From: Pseudomonas sp. SL4(2022)
GTDB taxonomy: Bacteria; Pseudomonadota; Gammaproteobacteria; Pseudomonadales; Pseudomonadaceae
DNA length: 64,000 bases
Direction: 5' to 3'
NCBI RefSeq assembly: GCF_026625725.1
Contig: NZ_CP113060.1
Location: 3,354,001 to 3,418,000 of the forward strand
Within the stretch, counting starts at the first letter, position 1; each line of letters opens with the position of its first letter. Both the position numbers and the translations under genes were made by a program. The notes below the pieces were generated by a model that was not told the origin of the DNA, ran no database searches, and worked only from the letters and a program-made list of their open reading frames with translations. Below, piece after piece: positions 31,375 to 40,588 of the stretch.

Positions 31375-32004
31375 ATGAGCATCACCAGAAAAGCATTACC
31401 CCTGATTGTCGCAAGTAGCTTTTTGACCGGTTGTGCCGGGTTGCAGAAAACGGATTGGCCAACCTGCGCAGCGGTTGGCGGTGTTGGCGGTGCTGCTTTG
31501 GGTGCGATTGAAAGCTCCAGCTGGGCAGGCGGCGGTGCCGTAGTCGGTGCGGGTATGGCGGCAGCCTATTGCTGGGTGCATGGTGCCAGCGAAGAGCAAG
31601 TTGTGGTGGTAGAGGAGGCGGTAGTCGAAGAGGTTGTTGTGGCCGAGCCTGCTGAAGCTGTTCGAGTGGAACTGGATGTCAAGTTCGACTTCGATAAAGC
31701 CCAGGTTAAGCCTGAGAGCTATGGTGACATCAAGAACCTGGCCGACTTCCTCACCCAGTACCCGCAAACTACCACGGTGGTTGAAGGTCACACTGACTCC
31801 GTGGGCAGTGATGCCTATAACCAAAAACTCTCCGAACGTCGTGCCAGTGCCGTGCGTGACGTGCTGGTCAATCAGTATGGCGTAGGCGCTGATCGCGTAA
31901 ACGCTGTGGGTTATGGTGAAACTCGTCCGGTTGCGGACAACGCCTCTGCTGATGGCCGCGCCGTCAACCGTCGCGTAGAAGCGGAAGTAGAAGCACGTCC
32001 TTGA
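31375..32004 (+). CDS. OmpA-family lipoprotein, first of a tandem pair
   Basis: A 209-residue outer-membrane lipoprotein: lipobox LTGC (Cys20), a glycine-rich hydrophobic segment (VGGVGGAALGAIESSSWAGG), a Val/Glu linker, and a C-terminal OmpA domain (VVEGHTDSVGSDAYNQKLSE, NRRVEAEVE) with the peptidoglycan-binding Asp and Arg. TAGGAGA precedes the ATG. It is closely similar to the next gene, so the pair arose by duplication. Confidence 0.88.
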   Translation: MSITRKALPLIVASSFLTGCAGLQKTDWPTCAAVGGVGGAALGAIESSSWAGGGAVVGAGMAAAYCWVHGASEEQVVVVEEAVVEEVVVAEPAEAVRVELDVKFDFDKAQVKPESYGDIKNLADFLTQYPQTTTVVEGHTDSVGSDAYNQKLSERRASAVRDVLVNQYGVGADRVNAVGYGETRPVADNASADGRAVNRRVEAEVEARP

Positions 32005-32078
32005 TTGCCTGAATCCAGGCTTTATGAAGAAAACAGGCCGGCCCCGCGAGGGTCAGGCTTGTACAGCTCAAAGGGTGA

Positions 32079-32130
32079 GTCTTTACTCCTGTAGTACCGG
32101 CAATAGTCGGTATTACAGGAGATTCCTACC
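32079..32130 (+). promoter_or_regulatory. Leader of second OmpA lipoprotein gene, shared motif and hairpin
   Basis: GTCTTTACTCC (32079-32089), then hairpin TACCG / CGGTA (32095-32112), then CAGGAGA and ATG 32131. The hairpin sequence differs from that of the first paralogue but the pairing is kept. Confidence 0.55.
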
Positions 32131-32868
32131 ATGAGAGTTAGATCCATTCTGGGGGTAGCCCCCGTTCTCTTGGTCAGCAGTGTTCTTTCCGGTTGCGTCA
32201 CAACTTCCAGTACGGGAGATGCGCCGCTCAACCAAGGGAACTGGCCCCTGTGCAGTGCAATTGGCGGTCTGACCGGTGCAGGTCTGGGCGCAATCGAAAG
32301 TTCAACATGGGCAGCAGGTGGAGCCGTGGCCGGAGCGGTCATTGGTACGCTGGTATGTTATGCCCAGGACGGTGATGAAGATGATGATGGTGTGTTTGAC
32401 CGTCGTGACCGTTGCCCTGATACCCCTCCCAATACGTTTGTGCACCACAACGGCTGCCCTCTCAAGGAGTATGCAGGCGCGCCGGCTGAGCCTGCCGCAG
32501 ACCCCATAGAGGTTGTCGACTCTGTTCGTGTGGAGCTGGATGTTAAATTCGACTTCAACAAATCCGATGTCAAACAAGACAGTCAGGCCGATATCAAGAG
32601 CCTGGCTGACTTCATGAAGCAATACCCGCAAACCACCACGACCGTTGAAGGCCATACCGATGCTGTGGGCAGTGATGCCTATAACCAGGCATTGTCCGAG
32701 CGTCGTGCCAATGCTGTGCGCGATGTGCTGGTCAATCAGCACGGTATTGACAGTAGCAGGGTGTCTTCCGTTGGTTATGGTGAGTCGCGGCCGGTTGCTG
32801 ACAATGACAGTGAGTCCGGGCGAGCTATCAATCGCCGCGTTGAGGCTGAGGTCGAGGCGCAACCTTAA
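32131..32868 (+). CDS. OmpA-family lipoprotein with thrombospondin type 3-like insert
   Basis: A 245-residue paralogue of the preceding gene: lipobox LSGC (Cys22), the same glycine-rich segment, then an added calcium-binding-type DGDEDDDGVFDRRDRCPDTP of the thrombospondin type 3 kind, then the OmpA domain (VEGHTDAVGSDAYNQALSERRA). The insert accounts for the extra ~36 residues. Likely a peptidoglycan-linked outer-membrane protein. Confidence 0.88.
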   Translation: MRVRSILGVAPVLLVSSVLSGCVTTSSTGDAPLNQGNWPLCSAIGGLTGAGLGAIESSTWAAGGAVAGAVIGTLVCYAQDGDEDDDGVFDRRDRCPDTPPNTFVHHNGCPLKEYAGAPAEPAADPIEVVDSVRVELDVKFDFNKSDVKQDSQADIKSLADFMKQYPQTTTTVEGHTDAVGSDAYNQALSERRANAVRDVLVNQHGIDSSRVSSVGYGESRPVADNDSESGRAINRRVEAEVEAQP

Positions 32869-33066
32869 AGTTGCTGCGGCATTGGCAAGTCGTTGATGAT
32901 GTTATGACCAGCGCGTTCGCGCTTCTCAACGGCCTGCCAGTGGCAAGGCTTTCATCGACCAGTAAAAGCTGTGTGGTGTTTGCTCCTCATGGTTTTTACT
33001 GGCCTTCTAGCAGCACTCTCCCAAAGCAGTTAAGGTGCAGCAAAATAAAAACTGCTTGGGGCGGGT

Positions 33067-33387
33067 ATGAAGACCTTTTTACTGCTGGGAAAAGTGCTTA
33101 CGGCATTGTTCTGGGGTGTCGTACTGGCAAATCTGCTGCAACCTTTCGTACAACCGTTTGCTTTGCTGCTGCATGGGGCTGGTGCATTTATTCTGTTCGT
33201 GCATGGGCTTGAGCTGTGGCTTTTTGATAAGCGCATTGCGGCCAGTGCAAAGCCTGCCCAGGAGCGGGTGCAGGTCATGCTGTTCGGGATTTTCCAGTTG
33301 CTGGGGCTGCCAGCCGAGCCGGCTGTGCCGCAGCCCGCCGTGGAGCACCCTCAGGAAAAACTGCAGCTGGAGGCGGAAAATGCGTAA
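33067..33387 (+). CDS. DUF1145 membrane protein
   Basis: A 106-residue protein with two transmembrane helices (LTALFWGVVLANLLQPF and LLLHGAGAFILFVHGLELWLF) and a charged cytosolic tail, typical of the uncharacterised DUF1145 family. Its stop overlaps the start of the collagen-like gene by 8 bases, with GGAGG inside its 3' end serving that gene. Confidence 0.75.
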   Translation: MKTFLLLGKVLTALFWGVVLANLLQPFVQPFALLLHGAGAFILFVHGLELWLFDKRIAASAKPAQERVQVMLFGIFQLLGLPAEPAVPQPAVEHPQEKLQLEAENA

Positions 33388-34141
33388 CTGGCTTGTGCTT
33401 GCTGCGCTGGTCAGCCCGTTGGTCATGGCTGAAGCAGTTATCGAAGTTGAACCCAATTCCTTCATGCGTCTGCCCAGCAATACCAGCGTGCTGTTGCTGG
33501 ATCGTCTGGACATTGCCGATCACGGCACTCTGCTGATACCGGCTGGGGTGACTGAGCTGCGTGTGGCGCAGTTACGTCTGGGGCGTGACGCGCGCCTGTC
33601 GGTGGCGCCCAGCGGGCGTGAGTTGCGCCTGGAAGCCGCTACGGCAGAGATTGCCAGCGGTGCGCAGATCAGCGCGCGTGGCGCTCAGGGCAGCAACGAG
33701 CAGCCGGCGCTACCTGGGCGCAATCTGAGCCTGCGACTGCAGGTCGTCACCGTCGAAAGCCTGTTGGTTGATGCGCGTGGCGGCAATGGTGCTCCCGGAT
33801 ATGCCGGTCTGGCCGGTGCAGACGGTAAGCCCGGTGGCTGCACTTGGGGCGAGGCTAGCCGTGGTCATGATGGCTTGGACGGTGGTGATGGCCAGCCTGG
33901 CGCGGCGGGGGCGCAGGTACGCCTGGAGGTACCGCAGGATTTCCCGGTTGAGTCGTTACAGGTGCGAGTCGAGGGGGGCGCAGGTGGCCTGCCGGGTACC
34001 GCCGGTGCAGGCGGCCAAGGCGGCGCTAGCCAAGGTTGCTGGCTCTACAGCACTGCAGGTGCCCGCGATGGCAAACCGGGGCAGGCTGGGCGCGCTGGTG
34101 ACGTGGGGGCAGCTGGTACGCTGAATGTGGTGCGTTTCTAG
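33380..34141 (+). CDS. Exported protein with collagen-like glycine repeats
   Basis: The 253-residue protein starts at ATG 33380, with GGAGG 6 bases upstream. It has a signal peptide (MRNWLVLAALVSPLVMA), a ~90-residue beta-rich domain (LLLDRLDIADHGTLLIPAG) and a C-terminal half rich in G-x-x-G-x-x-G (GGNGAPGYAGLAGADGKPGG, DGLDGGDGQPGAAG, GTAGAGGQGG). Only parts are strict G-X-Y triplets. Two lone cysteines lie in the glycine region. An open frame extends upstream within DUF1145 but is unlikely to be used. Confidence 0.75.
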   Translation: MRNWLVLAALVSPLVMAEAVIEVEPNSFMRLPSNTSVLLLDRLDIADHGTLLIPAGVTELRVAQLRLGRDARLSVAPSGRELRLEAATAEIASGAQISARGAQGSNEQPALPGRNLSLRLQVVTVESLLVDARGGNGAPGYAGLAGADGKPGGCTWGEASRGHDGLDGGDGQPGAAGAQVRLEVPQDFPVESLQVRVEGGAGGLPGTAGAGGQGGASQGCWLYSTAGARDGKPGQAGRAGDVGAAGTLNVVRF

Positions 34142-34154
34142 GCAGGCTTGATCA

Positions 34155-34183
34155 GCAACCGCTGCCGTCAGGGCAGCGGTTGC
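34155..34183. terminator. Hairpin between convergent collagen-like and copD genes
   Basis: GCAACCGCTGCC / GGCAGCGGTTGC with a GTCAG loop, 12 perfect pairs. It lacks a long T run, so termination is plausible but not certain; it shares GCAACCGCTG with the hairpin at 25619. Confidence 0.5.
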
Positions 34184-34189
34184 TGCAGT

Positions 34190-34654
34190 TCAGAAGGTCG
34201 GGCGGGCAGCAGCGATGCTGACCACGAGCAGACCGAGCAGCAGGTTGACCCCCACCAGTCGCCGAATGCGACCCAGCACGGCGCCGCCATTTGGCCAGTC
34301 TTGCGCTTCCACGACGCGGCGCAGCTCCGGCAGTTGTAAGGCCTGGATGCGCAGGAATAACGCCAGCATGGCGATATACAGCCCCATCATGATGTGTACA
34401 TAGCGCGGCGCGGTATCGAAGCCGCTAAAGCGCAGATGCAACATGCCAACGCCCGTGACCGGTAATACCAGCACCGCTGCCCAGACCCAATAGAAGAACC
34501 GCGGAAACACCTCCAGCCAGAGTTTCAGACGGGCTGGCGCCTCCAGTGCGGCGACTGCGGCCGGACGCAGGATCATCCAGGCGAAGAACATCCCGCCCAC
34601 CCAGACCAGGGCGGCAAGCAGATGCAGGCTGTAGACAAAGGCATAGGGGGTCAT
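34190..34654 (-). CDS. CopD-family inner-membrane protein
   Basis: A 154-residue protein with four transmembrane helices. SLHLLAALVWVGGMFFAWMIL is the CopD signature with a histidine in helix 1, and RYVHIMMGLYIAMLALFL follows. The start at 34654 (MTPYAFVYSLH) fits the family. Copper import is known for CopD; this stand-alone short form could also be haem-linked. It diverges from dinG. Confidence 0.8.
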   Translation of the reverse strand: MTPYAFVYSLHLLAALVWVGGMFFAWMILRPAAVAALEAPARLKLWLEVFPRFFYWVWAAVLVLPVTGVGMLHLRFSGFDTAPRYVHIMMGLYIAMLALFLRIQALQLPELRRVVEAQDWPNGGAVLGRIRRLVGVNLLLGLLVVSIAAARPTF

Positions 34655-34752
34655 GCGGGTACTCCTATCAGAGCGCTGGATCAATTAGCGCGCTATGATA
34701 GCCGCCGATTGCAAACACTGAAAATTTATCCAGCCTTTCTCGTCAAGACTCC

Positions 34753-36897
34753 ATGCTCAGTACTGAACTCAAGACCCAGATCCAGGGCGCCTATTCGCGT
34801 TTTCTCGAAGCCAAGTCGCTCAAGCCGCGCTATGGCCAGCGCCTGATGATTGCCGAAATTGCCAAGGTGCTGGGCGCGATCACCACGGACGATGAAGGCC
34901 GCCGCCTTGGCGAACCGGCGGTGGTGGCGGTCGAAGCCGGTACCGGTACGGGCAAGACCGTGGCTTACAGTCTGGCGGCTATTCCCACTGCCAAGGCAGC
35001 AGGTAAGCGCCTGGTGATCGCCACGGCCACTGTTGCCCTGCAGGAGCAGATTGTGCACAAGGACCTGCCAGACCTGATGCGCAACAGTGGGCTGAATTTC
35101 AGCTTTGCCCTGGCCAAGGGCCGAGGTCGTTATCTGTGCTTGTCCAAGCTGGATATTCTGTTGCAGGAAGGTCAGGCGCAGAGTGCCACCGCGCAGTTGT
35201 TCGAGGAAGAAGGCTTCAAGATCGATGTCGATGAGCAGAGTCAGAAGCTGTTCACCGCGATGATCGAAAAACTCGCCGGTAATAAATGGGACGGCGACCG
35301 CGACAGCTGGCCGGAAGAGCTGGAAGATGCACGTTGGTCGCAGCTGACCACCGATCACAGCCAATGCACCAACCGGCATTGCCCGAACTTTCAGCAGTGC
35401 GCTTTCTACAAAGCACGCGAGGGCATGGGCAAGGTCGATGTGATCGTCACCAACCACGATATGGTGCTGGCTGACCTGGCGTTGGGTGGTGGTGCGGTAC
35501 TGCCGGACCCGCGCGACACCCTCTATGTGTTCGACGAAGGTCATCATCTGCCGGACAAAGCCATCGGTCATTTCGCCCATTTCACTCGGCTGCGCTCGAC
35601 GGCTGACTGGCTGGAGCAGACCGCCAAGAACCTTACCAAACTGTTGGCACAGCACCCCCTGCCCGGTGATCTGGGTCGTCTGATCGAGCAGGTGCCGGAA
35701 CTGGCACGTGAGATCAAAACCCAGCAGCAGTTCATGTTCGCTGCCTGCGAGCAGGTGGCCGAGTTCAAACCGGGTGAAGATATGGAAGGCCGCGAGCGGC
35801 CACGCCATCGCTTTGTTGGCGGCCTGGTACCGCCTCACCTGATCGAGCTGGGCGCCGAGTTGAAAAAGGGCTTTTCTAAACTCACCGACCTGTTCACCGG
35901 GGTGACCGAGCAGCTTAAAGAAGCCATGGATGGCGAGGCTACGGTCGGTATCGCCAGCCACCAGGCCGAGGAGTGGTACCCGCTGTTCGGCAGTTTGCTG
36001 GCGCGTGCTCAGGGTAACTGGGAGCTGTGGCTGGCCTTTACCACCGAAGACCCCGAGGAAAGCCCGCCGATGGCGCGTTGGCTGACGCTGGCGGAAAGCG
36101 GCGCGCTGTTCGATATCGAAGTCAACGCCAGCCCGATCCTCGCCGCGGAAACCCTGCGGCGTAACTTGTGGAACGTCGCCTACGGCGCGTTGGTGACCTC
36201 CGCGACCTTGACTGCGTTGGGTACCTTTGACCGTTATCGTATGCGCGCCGGGTTACCCAAGGCTGCGGTTACGGCTGTGGTACCAAGCCCGTTCCACCAC
36301 GCCGATGCCGGTGTGCTGCGGGTGCCCAACCTGAACGCCGATCCACGCGATGCGGTGGCCCATACGGCGGCGATCATTCGCGAACTGCCGGGTCTGGTGG
36401 AAGGCTCGCGCGGCACGCTGGTGCTGTTCTCCTCGCGCAAGCAGATGCAGGACGTGTTCGATGGGCTGGAGCGCGACTGGCGCAAGCGCGTTTTTATTCA
36501 GGGCAACCTGTCCAAGCAGGAGACCCTGAACAAGCACAAGGCGCGGGTGGACTCCGGCGAAGAAAGTGTGTTGTTCGGCCTGGCCAGCTTTGCCGAGGGG
36601 GTCGATCTGCCAGGGGCCTACTGCGAACACGTGGTGATTGCCAAAATCCCCTTTGCCGTACCGGATGATCCGGTCGAGGCCGCGCTGGCCGAATGGATCG
36701 AAGCCCGTGGCGGCAATCCGTTCATGGAAATTGCCGTGCCGGATGCCTCCCTGCGCCTGGTGCAGGCCTGCGGGCGCTTGCTGCGTACCGAAGCGGATCG
36801 CGGCATCATTACGCTGTTAGACCGGCGAGTGGTGACTCAGCGCTACGGTAAGTCGATTCTCAATGCCTTGCCGCCCTTTCGCCGGGAAATCAGCTGA
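34753..36897 (+). CDS. dinG: ATP-dependent DNA helicase DinG
   Basis: XPD-like superfamily 2 helicase (5'-3') of 714 residues. Walker A is EAGTGTGKT, the DEAH-type box is DEGHHL, and the [4Fe-4S] cysteines are CLSKL, CTNRHCPNFQQC. Motif VI is QACGRLLRTEADRG. DinG resolves R-loops and replication-transcription conflicts in E. coli. The start at 34753 follows a short divergent promoter region shared with copD. Confidence 0.95.
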   Translation: MLSTELKTQIQGAYSRFLEAKSLKPRYGQRLMIAEIAKVLGAITTDDEGRRLGEPAVVAVEAGTGTGKTVAYSLAAIPTAKAAGKRLVIATATVALQEQIVHKDLPDLMRNSGLNFSFALAKGRGRYLCLSKLDILLQEGQAQSATAQLFEEEGFKIDVDEQSQKLFTAMIEKLAGNKWDGDRDSWPEELEDARWSQLTTDHSQCTNRHCPNFQQCAFYKAREGMGKVDVIVTNHDMVLADLALGGGAVLPDPRDTLYVFDEGHHLPDKAIGHFAHFTRLRSTADWLEQTAKNLTKLLAQHPLPGDLGRLIEQVPELAREIKTQQQFMFAACEQVAEFKPGEDMEGRERPRHRFVGGLVPPHLIELGAELKKGFSKLTDLFTGVTEQLKEAMDGEATVGIASHQAEEWYPLFGSLLARAQGNWELWLAFTTEDPEESPPMARWLTLAESGALFDIEVNASPILAAETLRRNLWNVAYGALVTSATLTALGTFDRYRMRAGLPKAAVTAVVPSPFHHADAGVLRVPNLNADPRDAVAHTAAIIRELPGLVEGSRGTLVLFSSRKQMQDVFDGLERDWRKRVFIQGNLSKQETLNKHKARVDSGEESVLFGLASFAEGVDLPGAYCEHVVIAKIPFAVPDDPVEAALAEWIEARGGNPFMEIAVPDASLRLVQACGRLLRTEADRGIITLLDRRVVTQRYGKSILNALPPFRREIS

Positions 36898-37033
36898 GAG
36901 ATGAACCTGTCGTGCTGGATAACGTCTTAACGCCACACCACAATAGCCGTGCGGTACAACCAAGCCAGATTGCTGCGGCGGGCGCTCTACCCGTCGTGGC
37001 CGTGATCAAGCTGTAAGTCGAGGAGTGAGGTTC

Positions 37034-39238
37034 GTGAAGGTTAAGTGCAGGCTGCAGGCGGGCGTACTGTTAACAGTCTTATTGGGTTATGGCAGCACAG
37101 TCCTGGCTACGGAGCGGCAAGAGTTATTCAACTTTGTCCGGCCTCTGGATGCGGTACAGGTCACCACCAAGGATGCTGATCTGCCCAACCGCATCGGTGA
37201 GCCGACTGCACAGGGTGAAGTGCTACGACGTGTTGCTTTCCATCCGGCGCAGCAACCGAGCTTGCGTCTATCGCCGCAAAGCGGCAGTTGGGATTGGTCG
37301 CAACAAACCGTAATCAGTCTGCGTGTGCAGAACGCCATGGATTGGGCGCTCACCCTCGATGTACAGATCGACAGTCTGGATGGGCAGCGTTTGCAGACCC
37401 GCATTGCCCTACCAGCAGGGCCGGTGCAAACCTTGCTGATTCCGCTCAAGGCCACAACGCCACGTGATCAAGGCATGCGCGCTGGGGTGCCGATGCCATG
37501 GACGCACACAGGTCAGCGATGGCTGCTTGCCGATACGGTCAGCGGTGCGCTGGACCTGAGCCAGGTCAGCGCTGTCACAGTGTCCATCCCGCAACCGAAA
37601 GCGAAGCAGCAAATCCTGATCAGCCAGTTCGCCGTGAGCAGCGAGCCGCTTTCGCAGGCGGCCTATGCCGGTATTGTTGACCGCTATGGTCAGTTCACCC
37701 GTGCCGATTGGCCCGAAAAGGTGAAAAGCGATCCGCAACTGCAAGACGCCATCGCTCAAGAGCAAAAACAACTGCAAGATTGGCTGGCCGAGCGGCCCGC
37801 CAAGGACAAATTTGCCGGTTGGCTGGGCGGGCAACCATTTGAAGCCAGCGGTTTTTTTCGTACCGAAAAACGTGATGGCCGCTGGTACTTGATAACCCCA
37901 GAGGGTCATCCGTTCTATTCGCTGGGCGTCAATGCGGTCACCGCGCAGCAGAGTGCAACTTATATTGAGGGCCGTGAAGGCATGTTCAGTGAGTTGCCTC
38001 CAGCGGGTGATGCCTTGGCCATTTATTTCGGCAGCTCTGACAGCCGCAGTGATACTGGTGCGAATAAAGGTCGGGCCTACGCCTCGGGCCGTTGGTTTGA
38101 CTTCTACAAGGCCAATGTGCAGCGCAGTTATGGTCAATTCGAGCCGGCTGCCTGGGGCTCGCGCAGTCAGGATCGCCTGCTGGCCTGGGGGTTCAACACG
38201 TTGGGCAACTGGAGTGAGCCGGCCCTGGCAGACGACAAACGGATGCCTTTTAGCATTCCGCTGTCGATTCATGGTGATTACGCCACCATCAGCACGGGTG
38301 TTGATTGGTGGGGTGCCATGCCGGATCCATTCGATCCGCGTTTTGCCATGGCCACCGAGCGAGCCGTGGCAATTGCCTCGCGCGATCATCGGGATAATCC
38401 CTGGTTGCTGGGCTATTTCGCGGACAACGAGCTGGCTTGGGCCGGCCCGGCGGATGATCCCCATGGCCGTTACGCGCTGGCGTATGCCACGCTGCGACTG
38501 ACCACCGATATTCCGGCCAAGCGGGCTTTCCTCAAGCAGCTGCGCGACAAGTACCGTAACCAAAATGGCCTGTCCCATGCCTGGGGGATCGAGCTGGAAG
38601 CCTGGGAGCTAATGGAAGACCCAGGGTTCCAGGCACCGTTGCCGAGTGCTGAGTTCCCGGCCATCGAGCAGGACATGCAGGCATTCCTGCGTCTGTACGC
38701 TGAAACCTACTTCAAGACCATCGCTGACTCGCTTGACTGGCATGCGCCCAACCACCTGCTACTGGGCGGTCGCTTTGCCAGCAGCATCCCTGAGGCGGTG
38801 AATGCCTGCGCGCGCTTCTGTGATGTGTTGAGCTTCAACTTCTATACCCGCGAACCGCAGCACGGCTATGACTTTGCAGCACTTCGCCAGCTGGACAAGC
38901 CGTTGATGGTCACCGAGTTCCACTTCGGCTCGCGTGACCGTGGGCCGTTCTGGGGCGGCGTTGCCGAGGTTTACAAGGAAGAAGAGCGCGGCACGGCCTA
39001 TGCGCACTTCCTGGCCAAGGCCCTGGAAGAGCCGCAGATCGTCGGCTTGCACTGGTTCCAGTACCTCGATCAGCCGGTCACCGGGCGTCTGCTGGACGGT
39101 GAAAATGGTCATTTGGGACTGGTCGCCATCACCGATCGGCCTTGGGACGGTTTTGTCAAAGCCGTACGCAAAGCCAACCTGGATGTGCCGAAAACGCTGC
39201 TCAAGCCTGTAGCCGCGCCAGACTCTGCCGCGCCGTAA
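37034..39238 (+). CDS. Exported beta-agarase-like glycoside hydrolase
   Basis: A 734-residue exported protein. GTG 37034 is chosen because GGAG lies 8 bases upstream; GTG 37025 overlaps that site. The signal peptide ends near STVLA. An N-terminal beta-sandwich (~residues 30-210) precedes a TIM-barrel (GFFRTEKRDGRWYLITPEGH, FNTLGNWSEPA). FADNELAW and VTEFHFGS look like the acid/base and nucleophile glutamates of GH50-like agarases. Pseudomonads do not usually use agar, so the real substrate may be another galactan or exopolysaccharide. Confidence 0.75.
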   Translation: MKVKCRLQAGVLLTVLLGYGSTVLATERQELFNFVRPLDAVQVTTKDADLPNRIGEPTAQGEVLRRVAFHPAQQPSLRLSPQSGSWDWSQQTVISLRVQNAMDWALTLDVQIDSLDGQRLQTRIALPAGPVQTLLIPLKATTPRDQGMRAGVPMPWTHTGQRWLLADTVSGALDLSQVSAVTVSIPQPKAKQQILISQFAVSSEPLSQAAYAGIVDRYGQFTRADWPEKVKSDPQLQDAIAQEQKQLQDWLAERPAKDKFAGWLGGQPFEASGFFRTEKRDGRWYLITPEGHPFYSLGVNAVTAQQSATYIEGREGMFSELPPAGDALAIYFGSSDSRSDTGANKGRAYASGRWFDFYKANVQRSYGQFEPAAWGSRSQDRLLAWGFNTLGNWSEPALADDKRMPFSIPLSIHGDYATISTGVDWWGAMPDPFDPRFAMATERAVAIASRDHRDNPWLLGYFADNELAWAGPADDPHGRYALAYATLRLTTDIPAKRAFLKQLRDKYRNQNGLSHAWGIELEAWELMEDPGFQAPLPSAEFPAIEQDMQAFLRLYAETYFKTIADSLDWHAPNHLLLGGRFASSIPEAVNACARFCDVLSFNFYTREPQHGYDFAALRQLDKPLMVTEFHFGSRDRGPFWGGVAEVYKEEERGTAYAHFLAKALEEPQIVGLHWFQYLDQPVTGRLLDGENGHLGLVAITDRPWDGFVKAVRKANLDVPKTLLKPVAAPDSAAP

Positions 39239-39350
39239 AGGGCTATTCGCCGGGCTGATAGTAGGATTATCAGCCTTGTGCTGGGTTCACCGCAGGCGTC
39301 AGAGCTGAAACAATCTGCCAAGCATTTGGCCGAGTAAGAGAAGGGGCAGA

Positions 39351-40499
39351 GTGGTGCAGATACAGGGTTATTTCGACCTCAAGTTCGAGGTGCTGAGAGA
39401 CGCCTTTGCGGCGTTGTTCGAGGAGCCGCAGGAGCGCGGCATGGCGCTCTGCGTGCAAATCGGCGGCGAAACCGTAGTGGATCTGTGGGCCGGGGTTGCC
39501 GACAAGGAGGGTCAGCAGGCCTGGCATAGTGACACCATCCTCAATCTGTTTTCCTGTACCAAGACCTTTACAGCTGTGACTGCGCTGCAACTGGTGGGCG
39601 AGGGCAAGCTGGAACTGGATGCGCCCGTCGCACGCTACTGGCCCGAGTTTGCCGCAGCCGGCAAGGACAAGATCACCCTGCGTCACTTGCTCAGCCATCA
39701 GGCCGGGCTGCCTGCTTTGCGCGAGATGTTGCCGGCCGAAGCCTTGTACGACTGGCAGGCGATGACCACGGCTCTGGCCGCCGAACAGCCTTGGTGGCCA
39801 TTGGGTGAGGGCCATGGTTATGCGCCGATCACCTATGGCTGGCTGGTGGGTGAGGTGTTGCGCCGGGTCGAAGGGCGCGGGCCTGGCGAGTCCATCGTCG
39901 CGCGCACGGTCAAACCACTGGGGCTGGATTTCCATGTCGGCCTGGCGGATGAAGAGTTCGACCGGGTGGCGATTATCTCCCGTGGCAAGGGCAACTTTGG
40001 CGACGCCGCCGCTCAGCGTCTGCTCAAAACCATGATGAGCGAACCCGCGGCCATGAGCACGCGGGCCTTTACCAACCCGCCATCGATCATGACCAGTACC
40101 AATAAGCCTGAGTGGCGGCGCATGCAGCAGCCGGCGGCGAATGGCCATGGCAATGCCCGTAGTCTGGCCGGTTTCTACAGCGGTCTGCTGGATGGCCAGT
40201 TGCTTGAAAGCGAGTTGCTGGCCGAGCTGACCCGTGAACACGCGGTAGGTGAAGACAAGACCCTGCTGACCCGCACCCGCTTCGGTCTGGGCTGCATGCT
40301 GGATCAGCCCGAGGTTGCCAACGCCACCTATGGCATGGGCCCGCGCGCCTTTGGTCACCCCGGAGCTGGCGGCTCCATTGGCTTTGCCGACCCTGAGCGG
40401 GATGTGGCCTTTGGTTTTGTCACCAACAACCTGGGACCGTTCGTCTTGATGGACCCCCGCGCGCAGAAACTTGCGCGTCTTCTGGCTGATTGTTTGTAG
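39351..40499 (+). CDS. Serine hydrolase of the beta-lactamase fold (EstB/class C type)
   Basis: The 382-residue protein has the S-x-x-K nucleophile motif in LFSCTKTFTAV, a Y-A-P-I-T-Y block in the place of the YxN motif, and HPGAGG in place of the KTG box. No signal peptide is seen, so it is probably cytosolic and an esterase and not a beta-lactamase. Start GTG 39351 or 39354. Confidence 0.85.
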   Translation: MVQIQGYFDLKFEVLRDAFAALFEEPQERGMALCVQIGGETVVDLWAGVADKEGQQAWHSDTILNLFSCTKTFTAVTALQLVGEGKLELDAPVARYWPEFAAAGKDKITLRHLLSHQAGLPALREMLPAEALYDWQAMTTALAAEQPWWPLGEGHGYAPITYGWLVGEVLRRVEGRGPGESIVARTVKPLGLDFHVGLADEEFDRVAIISRGKGNFGDAAAQRLLKTMMSEPAAMSTRAFTNPPSIMTSTNKPEWRRMQQPAANGHGNARSLAGFYSGLLDGQLLESELLAELTREHAVGEDKTLLTRTRFGLGCMLDQPEVANATYGMGPRAFGHPGAGGSIGFADPERDVAFGFVTNNLGPFVLMDPRAQKLARLLADCL

Positions 40500-40588
40500 C
40501 GGGCTCGGCTAAACTGCGCGCAACCTGGTATGGCCTGAATGGATCAGGCCGTACCCCGTTTTTTTGCCCATCACGATGTGGATTTCCG

